64,000 nucleotides of DNA, taken from assembly GCF_004214895.1 (NCBI RefSeq), contig NZ_CP035952.1:372001-436000 (forward strand). Direction: 5' to 3'. Shown here piece after piece: positions 1 through 8,333 of this stretch. A program made the translations under genes and the position numbers. This DNA is from Pseudomonas tructae. GTDB lineage: Bacteria; Pseudomonadota; Gammaproteobacteria; Pseudomonadales; Pseudomonadaceae. Position 1 is the first letter of the stretch; each line of letters opens with the position of its first letter. Under the pieces are notes generated by a model, which saw only the letters and a program-made list of their open reading frames with translations, did not search any database and had not been told where the DNA came from.

Positions 1-321
1 CGCTCCGGCAAGCAGGCCGAGTTCGAACGCTTGCGCCGGGAGTACCGGGCCCTGCGCGAGGGCCAATGGGGTGGTGTCGGTCGCTACGACGCCTGGATCA
101 ATGCGCCACTGAACAACGCCAAGCTGCTGCCCTTTGGCCTGTATGACCAGTGGGTGCCGGCTTTTGCCCAGCTGTTTGTCGAAGTGGGGGGCGATTGGCA
201 GGTGTTTTATCAGCGAGTAGATGCTTTGGGGCAGTTGCCGGTTAATCAGCGCCAACAAGCGTTGAAAAGCTTTGCGGGGCAAGCACGCTCCCACAGCAGG
301 AGCGGGCTTGCCCCGCGATAG
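1..321 (+). CDS. Predicted aminopeptidase (DUF2265-like), C-terminal part
   Basis: The gene enters from the left edge, so only the last 106 codons are visible (frame 1). The residues YDAWINAPLNNAKL, a VPAF segment and the closing FYQRVDALGQLP stretch resemble the C-terminal end of the 'predicted aminopeptidase' family common in Pseudomonas. The catalytic part lies outside the window, so the reaction cannot be checked. The native tail seems to end near residue 90 (about position 272). The last 16 or so codons (GQARSHSRSGLAPR, then TAG) come from a REP palindrome that overlaps the gene end. Family call moderate; the REP overlap is directly visible. Confidence 0.6.
   Translation, partial: RSGKQAEFERLRREYRALREGQWGGVGRYDAWINAPLNNAKLLPFGLYDQWVPAFAQLFVEVGGDWQVFYQRVDALGQLPVNQRQQALKSFAGQARSHSRSGLAPR
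274..319. repeat. REP palindrome overlapping a gene end
   Basis: Inverted repeat with arms GCGGGGCAAGC(A)CGCTCC and GGAGCGGGCTTGCCCCGC around a short loop. It is the first of several REP-type elements in the window. It lies inside the reading frame of the aminopeptidase gene and supplies its stop codon. It could also act as a transcription terminator between that gene and the convergent phosphatase gene. Confidence 0.85.
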
Positions 322-326
322 AGCCC

Positions 327-977
327 TCAGCCGCGCTGAAACGCCTGATGCAGCTCAGCCAGGGTCGCAAAGTGATACGCCGGCTGTTCCGCTGTCAGCT
401 CTTCCTGGCTGCCAAACCCATAGCCCACCGCCACTGCTTCCAGGCCATTGCTGCGCGCCCCGATCAGGTCGTGCTTGCGGTCACCGATCATCAAGGTGTG
501 CGCCGGGTCCAGGGCTTCTTCAGTCAACAGATGACGGATCAGCTCTACCTTGTTGGTGCGTGTGCCGTCCAGCTCACTGCCGTAGATCACCTTGAAGTGC
601 CGGGCGAAATCGAAATGGCGGGCGATCTCGCGGGCAAATTCCCAGGGTTTGGAGGTGGCGATGTACAGCGTACGCCCCTGCCCTTGCAGGGTTTCGAGCA
701 TCTCGCTGACACCGTCGAACACCTGGTTTTCGTACAGGCCAGTGACCTTGAAGCGCTCGCGATAGTAATTCACCGCGTCCCAGGCCTTGGCTTCATCGAA
801 GTCATAGAACTGCATGAAGGCCTGCAGCAGCGGTGGGCCGATGAAGTGTTCCAGACGCGTCAGGTCCGGCTCGTCGATGCCGAGCTTGGCCAGTGCGTAC
901 TGGATCGAGCGGGTGATGCCCAAGCGCGGGTCGGTCAGGGTGCCGTCAAGGTCGAAGAGGATGTTTTGCTGATGCAT
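327..977 (-). CDS. HAD-superfamily phosphatase (Gph-like)
   Basis: The 216-residue protein begins MHQQNILFDLDGTLTD, the HAD motif I with nucleophile Asp9 and general acid Asp11. Motif II (TSK) and a late GDRKHD motif IV follow, with a helical cap between. Length and layout match phosphoglycolate-phosphatase-like proteins, which dephosphorylate small phosphometabolites in the cytoplasm; the substrate is unknown. The ATG at 977 was chosen because the HAD motif then starts in the usual place. A GTG at 1010 would add 11 residues and overlap the stop of the upstream carbonic anhydrase gene by 4 nt, so coupled translation is possible. Both genes probably form one operon. Confidence 0.85.
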   Translation of the reverse strand: MHQQNILFDLDGTLTDPRLGITRSIQYALAKLGIDEPDLTRLEHFIGPPLLQAFMQFYDFDEAKAWDAVNYYRERFKVTGLYENQVFDGVSEMLETLQGQGRTLYIATSKPWEFAREIARHFDFARHFKVIYGSELDGTRTNKVELIRHLLTEEALDPAHTLMIGDRKHDLIGARSNGLEAVAVGYGFGSQEELTAEQPAYHFATLAELHQAFQRG

Positions 978-1006
978 GGCAGTCTCGAATAGGGCTGTGG
1001 GCAGCT

Positions 1007-1555
1007 TCACTCAGGCAGGTGATAGCCGGCGGCCAGGTGCTGGTCCTTGAGTTTGACGTAGTTGCCGGCGCTGTAGGAAAAGAACGCACGCTCCTTCTCG
1101 GTCAGGGCGCGGGCCTGTTTGACCGGGCTGCCGACATAGAGAAAGCCGCTTTCCAGGCGCTTGCCTGGCGGCACCAGGCTGCCAGCGCCGATGATCACTT
1201 CGTCTTCGACAACGGCGCCATCCATCAGGGTGCTGCCCATGCCGACCAGGATGCGGTTGCCCAAGGTGCAGCCGTGGAGCATGACTTTGTGACCAATGGT
1301 TACCTCATCGCCGATCAGCAGCGGGAAACCGTCCGGGTTGAACGGCCCGGCATGGGTGATGTGCAGCACGCTACCGTCCTGCACGCTGGTGCGCGCACCG
1401 ATGCGGATGTAGTGCATATCGCCGCGGATCACCGTCAATGGCCACACCGAGCTGTCCGCGCCGATCTCGACATCACCCAGGACCACGGCGCTACGGTCGA
1501 CAAAGGCCCGATCGCCAAGCTTGGGTGTGTGATTGTGGAAGCTGCGGATGGCCAT
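1007..1555 (-). CDS. Gamma-class carbonic anhydrase-like protein (YrdA/PaaY family)
   Basis: 182 residues built of left-handed beta-helix hexapeptide repeats (runs such as IGADSSV, IGARTSV, IGDEVTIG, VEDEVIIG). Likely zinc-binding histidines are His65 or His68, His89 and His94 (GHKVMLHG). This is the usual length for the cytoplasmic trimeric YrdA/PaaY group, some members of which hydrate CO2 and others act on thioesters; the true activity here is not decidable. It is divergent from prlC across a gap of about 90 bp and precedes the HAD phosphatase gene with a 4 nt overlap if the latter uses its GTG. Confidence 0.88.
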   Translation of the reverse strand: MAIRSFHNHTPKLGDRAFVDRSAVVLGDVEIGADSSVWPLTVIRGDMHYIRIGARTSVQDGSVLHITHAGPFNPDGFPLLIGDEVTIGHKVMLHGCTLGNRILVGMGSTLMDGAVVEDEVIIGAGSLVPPGKRLESGFLYVGSPVKQARALTEKERAFFSYSAGNYVKLKDQHLAAGYHLPE

Positions 1556-1646
1556 GATAGGAATTCTCTTTGGTATGGATAGGGCTGCGGTCGGCGTCGA
1601 TTGTAATTAAGATGGGGAAGTGTTTCTTCTGCCAAGGTGTTTAACC

Positions 1647-3698
1647 GTGAGTGCAAACAACCCGCTTCTGCAGTCTTATGACTTGCCGCCGTTCTCGGCG
1701 ATCCGTGCCGAGCATGTGCAGCCGGCGATTGAACAGATCCTGGCCGACAACCGTACCGCCATTGCCGACATCCTCAAGGCTCAGGGCAAAACCCCAAGCT
1801 GGGCTGGCCTGGTCCTGGCCATGGACGAACTCAACGACCGCCTGGGCGCCGCCTGGAGCCCGGTCAGCCACCTCAACGCCGTGTGCAACAGCGCCGAACT
1901 GCGCGAAGCCTATGAGGCGTGCCTGCCAGCGTTGAGCGCCTACGCCACCGAAATGGGCCAGAACCGCGAGCTGTTCCAGGCCTACGAAGCGTTGATCGCC
2001 AGCCCCGAAGCCAGCGGTTTCGATGTGGCGCAAAAGACTATTCTGGAACACGCCCTGCGTGACTTCCGCCTGTCGGGTATCGACCTGCCGGCCGATAAGC
2101 AACAGCGTTATGCCGAAGTTCAGAGCAAACTGAGCGAGCTGGGCAGCCGTTTCTCCAACCAACTGCTCGATGCGACACAAGCCTGGACCAAGCACGTCAG
2201 CGACGAAGCTGCGCTGGCCGGCCTGACCGATTCGGCCAAGGCGCAGATGGCCGCCGCCGCCCAGGCCAAGGGCCTCGACGGCTGGCTGATCAGCCTGGAA
2301 TTCCCCAGCTACTACGCGGTGATGACCTACGCCCAAGACCGCGCCCTGCGTGAAGAAATCTACGCCGCCTACTGTACCCGTGCCTCCGATCAGGGCCCGA
2401 ATGCCGGCCAGTTCGACAACGGCCCGGTGATGCGCGAAATCCTCGACCTGCGTCAGGAACTGGCCGGCCTGCTTGGTTACGCCAACTTTGCCGAGCTGAG
2501 CCTGGCGACCAAGATGGCCGAGTCCAGCGACCAGGTGCTGAGCTTCCTGCGTGACCTGGCCAAGCGCAGCAAGCCGTTTGCCGTCCAGGACCTGGCTCAG
2601 CTCAAGGCCTACGCCGCCGAGCAGGGTTGCCCGGATCTGCAGAGCTGGGACAGCGGCTTCTACGGTGAAAAACTGCGTGAACAGCGCTACAGCGTTTCCC
2701 AGGAAACCCTGCGCGCCTACTTCCCGATCGACAAGGTCCTGACCGGCCTGTTCACCATCGTCCAGCGCCTGTACGGCATCGAGATTGCCGAGCTCAAGGG
2801 CTTCGACAGCTGGCATCCGGATGTGCGCCTGTTCGAAATCAAGGAGCACGGCCAGCACGTCGGGCGTTTCTTCTTCGACCTCTATGCTCGCGCCAACAAG
2901 CGTGGCGGTGCCTGGATGGACGGCGCCCGCGACCGTCGCTTGACCGTTGACGGCCAGCTGCAGAGCCCGGTGGCAAACCTTGTGTGCAACTTCACCCCGG
3001 CCGCCCCGGGCAAGCCGGCGCTGCTGACCCACGATGAAGTTACCACCTTGTTCCATGAATTCGGCCATGGTCTGCATCACCTGCTGACCCGTATCGAGCA
3101 TGCCGGTGTGTCCGGTATCAACGGCGTGGCCTGGGATGCGGTCGAACTTCCGAGCCAGTTCATGGAAAACTGGTGCTGGGAGCCTGAAGGCCTGGCGTTG
3201 ATTTCCGCTCACTATGAAACCGGCGCGCCGCTGCCCCAGGACCTGCTGGAGAAGATGCTCGCGGCGAAGAACTTCCAGTCCGGGCTGATGATGGTTCGCC
3301 AACTGGAGTTCTCGCTGTTCGACTTCGAACTGCATGCCAGCCACGGCGATGGCCGCAGCGTATTGCAAGTGCTCGAAGGCATTCGCGACGAGGTCTCGGT
3401 CATGCGTCCACCGGCGTACAACCGCTTCCCTAACAGCTTTGCGCATATCTTCGCCGGTGGTTATGCCGCCGGTTACTACAGCTACAAGTGGGCTGAAGTG
3501 CTGTCAGCCGATGCCTTCTCGCGTTTTGAAGAAGAAGGCGTGCTCAATGCCGACACCGGCCGCGCGTTCCGCGAAGCGATCCTGGCCCGTGGCGGTTCTC
3601 AGGAGCCGATGCTGCTGTTCGTCGACTTCCGTGGCCGTGAGCCGTCAATCGATGCACTCCTGCGCCATAGCGGCTTGAGTGAGGAAGTGGCGGCATGA
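1647..3698 (+). CDS. prlC: Oligopeptidase A (M3 metallopeptidase)
   Basis: 683-residue zinc peptidase that degrades short peptides, including cleaved signal peptides, in the cytoplasm. The active site HEFGH is at residues 470-474, and the third zinc ligand is Glu500 in AVELPSQ. The C-terminal FAHIFAGGYAAGYYSY segment carries His600 and the tyrosines that in thimet oligopeptidase relatives bind the substrate and stabilise the transition state. Length matches E. coli OpdA (about 680 residues). The GTG at 1647 was preferred over a GTG at 1620 because MSANNPLLQ aligns with the start of the paralogue downstream and an AAGG lies upstream. The next gene overlaps the stop codon (ATGA). Confidence 0.95.
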   Translation: MSANNPLLQSYDLPPFSAIRAEHVQPAIEQILADNRTAIADILKAQGKTPSWAGLVLAMDELNDRLGAAWSPVSHLNAVCNSAELREAYEACLPALSAYATEMGQNRELFQAYEALIASPEASGFDVAQKTILEHALRDFRLSGIDLPADKQQRYAEVQSKLSELGSRFSNQLLDATQAWTKHVSDEAALAGLTDSAKAQMAAAAQAKGLDGWLISLEFPSYYAVMTYAQDRALREEIYAAYCTRASDQGPNAGQFDNGPVMREILDLRQELAGLLGYANFAELSLATKMAESSDQVLSFLRDLAKRSKPFAVQDLAQLKAYAAEQGCPDLQSWDSGFYGEKLREQRYSVSQETLRAYFPIDKVLTGLFTIVQRLYGIEIAELKGFDSWHPDVRLFEIKEHGQHVGRFFFDLYARANKRGGAWMDGARDRRLTVDGQLQSPVANLVCNFTPAAPGKPALLTHDEVTTLFHEFGHGLHHLLTRIEHAGVSGINGVAWDAVELPSQFMENWCWEPEGLALISAHYETGAPLPQDLLEKMLAAKNFQSGLMMVRQLEFSLFDFELHASHGDGRSVLQVLEGIRDEVSVMRPPAYNRFPNSFAHIFAGGYAAGYYSYKWAEVLSADAFSRFEEEGVLNADTGRAFREAILARGGSQEPMLLFVDFRGREPSIDALLRHSGLSEEVAA

Positions 3699-3979
3699 GT
3701 GATGGGCCTGTAATCACGAAAAAACGCTTTATTGCCGGGGCGGTCTGCCCGGCGTGCAGCGAGCCGGACAAACTGATGATGTGGAGCGAAGACAGCGTTC
3801 CGCACCGTGAGTGCGTGGCTTGCGGGTTTTCCGACACCCTCAATGAACAGGGGCTTTCGGTGCCCAAGGAGCTCGGTACGCGGGTCAACAAGGTTGAGGT
3901 GAAACCGGCTGCCCCTTCGGTGCAGACGGTGCAGTTCTTCCCCAATCCCAAGCTGAAAAAGCCCGCGGCCCAAGACTGA
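3695..3979 (+). CDS. Small zinc-ribbon protein (YheV-like)
   Basis: 94 residues with a four-cysteine zinc ribbon: CPAC near residue 18 and CVAC near residue 41, followed by GFSDTLNEQG. YheV-type proteins follow prlC in many gammaproteobacteria; their function is unknown. The start overlaps the prlC stop by 4 nt, so translation is almost certainly coupled and the two genes form an operon. The last 35 residues are rich in Pro, Val and Lys and probably disordered. Confidence 0.85.
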   Translation: MSDGPVITKKRFIAGAVCPACSEPDKLMMWSEDSVPHRECVACGFSDTLNEQGLSVPKELGTRVNKVEVKPAAPSVQTVQFFPNPKLKKPAAQD

Positions 3980-3985
3980 CGTGGC

Positions 3986-4011
3986 GCCTCCCGGTAGCAG
4001 ATTCGGGAGGC
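3986..4011 (+). terminator. Hairpin after the prlC operon
   Basis: Perfect 8 bp stem GCCTCCCG / CGGGAGGC with a 10 nt loop, seven bases after the zinc-ribbon gene stop. There is no T-run after it, so it may be an mRNA 3' stabiliser or a weak terminator rather than a classical intrinsic terminator. Confidence 0.45.
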
Positions 4012-4046
4012 AAGCTGCGGTAGTTATCCAGCTCAGCGTGAGTGCG

Positions 4047-4088
4047 TCCTGACGGTAGGTTGTTGGTCTTGTCCTACTGCCGTCAGGA
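4047..4088 (+). promoter_or_regulatory. Leader hairpin covering the ribosome binding site
   Basis: TCCTGACGG (4047-4055) pairs perfectly with CCGTCAGGA (4080-4088), and TAGG (4056-4059) pairs with CCTA (4073-4076), leaving a 3 nt bulge and a 13 nt loop. The right arm contains most of the Shine-Dalgarno AGGAG (4085-4089) of the peptidase gene starting at 4096. If it folds in the mRNA, it would hide the ribosome binding site, suggesting translational control. Confidence 0.5.
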
Positions 4089-4095
4089 GCAACTC

Positions 4096-6069
4096 ATGTC
4101 TAGCCCCAACCCGCTTTTGCAACCTTTCGATCTGTTCCCCTACACCCATGTACGCATAGAAGACCTGCAACCGGCGATCGAGCAGATCGTCGAGGACAAT
4201 CACGCGGCCTTGGCGCAGATCGTCGAGCGTGAGACCGATTCACCGACCTGGAATGGCCTGGTATTGGCCATCGAGGCACTCGACCAGCGTCTGGAAGATG
4301 TTTTTTACGCGTTGGTACCGTTGGCGTTCACCGATGATGAATGGGGCGCTGCGGTCGATGGATGCTATGGGCAATACAGGGCCTATCGCGCGCAGAAATA
4401 TCAGAACATCGCATTGCTCAAAGCCTACCAGCGCCTCGACAGCACCGACTTTACTGTTGAACAGCACGCGGTACTGGCCCGGATCCTTCGGGATTTTCGT
4501 CTTGAGGGGGCCAATATCGTAGCCTCCGAGCAACAACAGTTCATGGATCAGGTCACGGCGATTACTGGCCTGGAGGCGCGCTTTCAGGAAAATCTCGCTG
4601 TTGCTGCAGAACAATGGAGCAAACACATCACGCAAGAGCACGAGTTGGCCGGTGTACCGGCTGCGGATCTGCAGGTCATGCAAGACAAAGCGCAAGCCAG
4701 AGGCCTCAGCGGCTGGCTGCTTACCCTGGATGAATCGACTTGCGGCGTGATCCTGCGCTATGCCGATAACCGTGAACTGCGTGAAGCGATATTCCTGGCC
4801 TATGTGACCCGGGCATCCGACCAGGTTGCAGGGCAAAGCCACCTCGACAACCAGCCGGTGTTGCAGGCATTGCTGCGTTTGCGTCACGAAAAGGCTCAAC
4901 TGCTGGGTTTCAGCGATTTTATCGAGTTGAGCTTGCAAGCCAAGGCTGCGCAGTCGAGCACAGAAGTCGAAGAATTCTTGAACACCCAGATCGCCCTCAG
5001 TACGCCAAGGCTTGAGCGTGAAGCCAGCGAGTTGAGGGCATTCGCCAAACGCCTGGGCTGTGATGACCTGCAGCCATGGGATTACGAGTTCTATGCGCAA
5101 AAGATGCGCCTGGTGGATGGCATCGATCCGGATCAGGCCCTGAGTGAATACTTTTCCTTCGACTCGGCGGTGAACGGGCTGATTGGCCTGGTCGAGCAGC
5201 TGTATGGCCTGTCGATCACCTGGGTTGATGCCCCCGTCTGGGACTCTCAGGTACAGGTGCTGAAAATCACCGAAGCCGGTGAGGTGCTAGGGCATATCTA
5301 CCTGGATGTTTACGCCCGACCTGGCAAGCCGGACTACCCCTGGGCGCATTTCGTTCGCAACCGGCATGTGGACGCGGATGCCAAACTGTCACTACCGATT
5401 GCGGTGTTGTTTGCCACTTATGACTCGGGTAAGGCCCAACTGGGTCATCTGGACCTGCGCAAGTTGTTCCATGAGTTTCATCATTGCCTCCAGCAGGTGC
5501 TGATGAGCAACAGCCATCGCCGCTTGAACAGCATTCGCGACCTGGGCCACGACCTCTCGGAGTTCATCGCCAAACTGCTGGAGCAGTGGTGCTGGTCAGC
5601 CGAGTGCTTGCAGTCTGTTTCAAGGCATCGTGTGAATGCGTCCAGCGCCTCGCTCAGTGACGTTCGGCAATGGCTGGCGGCGCGAGAAACGCAGCGGGGC
5701 CTGGAGGTTGCCGAGGAACTCAAGCGTGCTCTGCTCGATTTCGAACTGCACCGAAGTTACCCGGATCGACGCAGCATCCAGCACGTCAGGGAGGCTGTTT
5801 ACGCACGAACCCAAGTGCTGCCGCTGGCCACAAATGACCGCTTCAGCAGTGGTTTCGATTATATGGTCGCCGGCTATGAAGCGGGCTACTACTGCTACTT
5901 GTGGGCAGACGTGAAGGCCACCGAGGTGTTCGCCAGGTTCAAGGCGAAGGGTGTTTTCAATCCGCGCCTGGGGCAGGCCATGCGCGAGGAACTGCTGGCG
6001 CCGGGCGCATTGCGATCGATGTCAGCGTCCGTCCAGGCGTTCCTTGAGCGCTCAGCGGTAGTGGAATGA
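4096..6069 (+). CDS. Divergent M3-family metallopeptidase, PrlC paralogue
   Basis: 657-residue paralogue of the adjacent PrlC, similar along the whole length (both start with NPLLQ, and both keep the RASDQ and AGYYxY segments). The zinc motif is HEFHH (residues 459-463) instead of HEFGH; the third ligand Glu489 is kept at the right spacing. The C-terminal segment reads GFDYMVAGYEAGYYCY: the histidine that PrlC has at 600 is replaced by Asp588/Tyr589. The extreme C-terminus lacks the REPSIDALLRHSGL-type ending of PrlC. It probably arose by tandem duplication followed by a change in specificity or mechanism. The start is ATG 4096 with AGGAG upstream, embedded in a hairpin. Peptidase family certain; activity uncertain. 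Confidence 0.88.
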   Translation: MSSPNPLLQPFDLFPYTHVRIEDLQPAIEQIVEDNHAALAQIVERETDSPTWNGLVLAIEALDQRLEDVFYALVPLAFTDDEWGAAVDGCYGQYRAYRAQKYQNIALLKAYQRLDSTDFTVEQHAVLARILRDFRLEGANIVASEQQQFMDQVTAITGLEARFQENLAVAAEQWSKHITQEHELAGVPAADLQVMQDKAQARGLSGWLLTLDESTCGVILRYADNRELREAIFLAYVTRASDQVAGQSHLDNQPVLQALLRLRHEKAQLLGFSDFIELSLQAKAAQSSTEVEEFLNTQIALSTPRLEREASELRAFAKRLGCDDLQPWDYEFYAQKMRLVDGIDPDQALSEYFSFDSAVNGLIGLVEQLYGLSITWVDAPVWDSQVQVLKITEAGEVLGHIYLDVYARPGKPDYPWAHFVRNRHVDADAKLSLPIAVLFATYDSGKAQLGHLDLRKLFHEFHHCLQQVLMSNSHRRLNSIRDLGHDLSEFIAKLLEQWCWSAECLQSVSRHRVNASSASLSDVRQWLAARETQRGLEVAEELKRALLDFELHRSYPDRRSIQHVREAVYARTQVLPLATNDRFSSGFDYMVAGYEAGYYCYLWADVKATEVFARFKAKGVFNPRLGQAMREELLAPGALRSMSASVQAFLERSAVVE

Positions 6070-6084
6070 CAAAGGCACCCCGTG

Positions 6085-6104
6085 TACTGTATATAAAAAC
6101 AGTA
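6085..6104 (+). promoter_or_regulatory. LexA (SOS) box
   Basis: TACTGTATATAAAAACAGTA matches the gammaproteobacterial LexA consensus (CTG-N10-CAG with an AT-rich centre and flanking TA) almost perfectly. It lies 15 bases before the ATG at 6120 and just after the stop of the M3 paralogue, so LexA bound here would block the radical SAM gene. It also argues for the 6120 start, because an earlier start would place the operator inside the coding region. Confidence 0.9.
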
Positions 6105-6119
6105 TTCGGGGTTGTTCAC

Positions 6120-7181
6120 ATGTCTACGCCTCAAGCACCGATACGCGGGCGCGGCACCGCCAGCAACCCGCATAATCGTTTTGCCCCCAACCGCTCGGTA
6201 GCCGAGGACGATGGCTGGTACCAGGAAGTGCCGCTGACCCAGGGCACTGAGGTGCGCCTCGAAACCGCCAAGAGCATCATCACCCGCAACAACTCGCCCG
6301 ACCTGCCTTTCGATCGTTCGATCAACCCTTATCGCGGTTGCGAACATGGCTGTATCTACTGCTATGCACGTCCCAGTCATGCCTATTGGGACCTGTCGCC
6401 GGGGCTGGATTTCGAAACCAAGCTGATCGCCAAGACCAACGCTGCGGCCGTGCTCGAACAGCAGTTGAGCAAGCCTGGTTATGTCTGCGCGCCGATCAAC
6501 CTGGGCTCCAATACGGATCCTTACCAACCCATCGAGCGCGAGCAGCGGCTGACCCGGCGGCTACTCGAAGTGCTGCTGCGCTATCGTCATCCGGTAACCA
6601 TCGTCACCAAGGGCTCGTTGATTCTGCGTGACCTGGACCTGCTCGCCGAGCTGGCCCGCCAGCGCCTGGTCAGCGTGATGATCAGCCTGACTACCCTGGA
6701 CGATGAACTCAAGCGCACCCTTGAACCGCGGGCAGCGGCGCCCAAGGCGCGCTTGCGGGCGATCCGCGTGCTGACTGAAGCCGGCGTTCCGGTGGGCGTG
6801 TTGTGCTCGCCGATGATCCCGATGATCAACGACAGTGAGCTGGAACACCTGCTCGAAGCGGCCAAGGCCAATGGCGCCCTGAGTGCAGCCTATATGATGC
6901 TGCGCCTGCCACGTGAAGTGGCGCCGCTGTTCGAGCAATGGCTGCAGGACCATTATCCGCAACGGGCCAATCATGTGCTGAGCCTGGTTCGCCAGAGCCG
7001 TGGCGGTGAGCTGTACGACAGCCGCTTCGGGGCGCGCATGCGTGGCGAAGGGGTGTTCGCCGAGTTGCTGGCGCAGCGCTTCAGCAAGGCGAACCGTCGC
7101 CTGGGGTTGAACCTGCGTGAAGGCTATGCGCTTGATTGCAGTGCGTTCTGCCCCCCCGGTGGACAGCTGTCACTGCTCTGA
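6120..7181 (+). CDS. Radical SAM protein (PA0069 / SplB-like family), SOS-regulated
   Basis: 353-residue radical S-adenosylmethionine protein. The [4Fe-4S] motif CEHGCIYC gives Cys74, Cys78 and Cys81, followed by YARPSHAYW, typical of the spore-photoproduct-lyase-like (Rv2578c/PA0069) subgroup. Later conserved stretches are LGSNTDPYQPIE, VTKGSLILRDLDLL and SLTTLDDEL, and the C-terminal LDCSAFCPPGG adds two more cysteines. The LexA box directly upstream indicates DNA-damage induction; from memory the P. aeruginosa homologue is listed in the LexA regulon. A role in nucleic acid repair is a reasonable inference, but no substrate is known to me. Confidence 0.9.
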   Translation: MSTPQAPIRGRGTASNPHNRFAPNRSVAEDDGWYQEVPLTQGTEVRLETAKSIITRNNSPDLPFDRSINPYRGCEHGCIYCYARPSHAYWDLSPGLDFETKLIAKTNAAAVLEQQLSKPGYVCAPINLGSNTDPYQPIEREQRLTRRLLEVLLRYRHPVTIVTKGSLILRDLDLLAELARQRLVSVMISLTTLDDELKRTLEPRAAAPKARLRAIRVLTEAGVPVGVLCSPMIPMINDSELEHLLEAAKANGALSAAYMMLRLPREVAPLFEQWLQDHYPQRANHVLSLVRQSRGGELYDSRFGARMRGEGVFAELLAQRFSKANRRLGLNLREGYALDCSAFCPPGGQLSLL

Positions 7182-7427
7182 TTTTCGATACTGGGTATTG
7201 GCCATTAATGTTTTTTTGATATTATCTAGGCAACTCTTTGAATCTCTGTAACGCCCGTCCTAGAGCCTCTCAATTCAGTTTGAGTTAAGTTTCGCCGAGT
7301 AGCGTAGGAATTCAGTCAATAACTGATGTGATTATTGGCACGCGCATTTCATCCAACTGTCATGCGCTGTTTGAATCATCAACCCGGTAAAATGGACTTA
7401 ACCCAAAACCGTCAAAGAGGATGAATC

Positions 7428-8147
7428 ATGCCCGTCAAGGACCCATCCAAGGCCGCCCCGCAAGCCCCTGCCGAGAGCGCCGATGCCGCCCTGAAGCATA
7501 TCGTCGACGGCTTTCTGCGGTTCCATCATGACGTTTTTCCCGAACAGCAGGAGCTGTTCAAGAAACTCGCCACCGCACAAACGCCCCGGGCGATGTTCAT
7601 CACCTGTGCCGACTCGCGCATCGTGCCCGAGCTGATTACCCAGAGTTCCCCTGGCGACCTGTTCGTGACCCGCAACGTCGGTAACGTCGTGCCACCCTAT
7701 GGGCAGATGAACGGCGGCGTCTCCACCGCCATCGAATACGCCGTGCTTGCCCTGGGCGTACACCACATCATCGTTTGCGGTCACTCCGACTGCGGCGCCA
7801 TGCGCGCGGTACTCAACCCGCAGAGCCTGGAGAAGATGCCGACGGTCAAGGCCTGGCTGCGCCATGCCGAGGTCGCCCGCACGGTGGTCGAAGACAACTG
7901 CTCCTGCGGCAGCGAGCATGAAAGCATGCAGGTGCTGACCAAGGAAAACGTCATCGCCCAGTTGCACCACCTGCGCACCCACCCGTCGGTGGCCTCGCGC
8001 CTGGCGGCTGGCCAGCTGTACATCCACGGCTGGATCTATGACATTGAAACCAGCCAGATCGAGGCTTACGACGCCGCAAGTGACAGCTTCCTGCCCCTTG
8101 CACAAGGCCAGCCGATCCCTTGCGCAACACCCCGAGGCCGCTACTAA
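7428..8147 (+). CDS. Beta-class carbonic anhydrase
   Basis: 239-residue enzyme interconverting CO2 and bicarbonate. The zinc ligands are Cys60 in CADSR (with the Asp62/Arg64 dyad), His119 and Cys122 in GHSDCGAMR. Slightly longer than E. coli Can because of an N-terminal Ala/Pro-rich extension of about 18 residues. A clear AGAGGATG ribosome binding site precedes the ATG. The next gene encodes a SulP transporter; carbonic anhydrase and SulP genes side by side usually suggest a bicarbonate uptake and interconversion pair. The 246 bp upstream are AT-rich and must hold its promoter. Confidence 0.95.
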   Translation: MPVKDPSKAAPQAPAESADAALKHIVDGFLRFHHDVFPEQQELFKKLATAQTPRAMFITCADSRIVPELITQSSPGDLFVTRNVGNVVPPYGQMNGGVSTAIEYAVLALGVHHIIVCGHSDCGAMRAVLNPQSLEKMPTVKAWLRHAEVARTVVEDNCSCGSEHESMQVLTKENVIAQLHHLRTHPSVASRLAAGQLYIHGWIYDIETSQIEAYDAASDSFLPLAQGQPIPCATPRGRY

Positions 8148-8333
8148 GCGTTCCCGCCCCCCGCAACCCGCTGATTGACGGCTGCACCTGCCTGGTGCGG
8201 CCTGGTCATCGGCTGCCTTGAGTTCCCCTGACTGCCGTGCCGGCGCCCGCTGGCGATGTGCGGCTGCGCGCCTGTCAGGGACCGTGCCAACGGCCATTGG
8301 ATTGGCCGGCATCATCAGAGAAGGAGTGACTGG

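Noticed and set aside
7336..7351. Sigma-54-like TGGCACG-CGCA-TTTCA upstream of the beta-carbonic anhydrase gene
   Set aside because: The -24 part is perfect, but the -12 GC dinucleotide is TC, which sigma-54 rarely tolerates; not called as a promoter.
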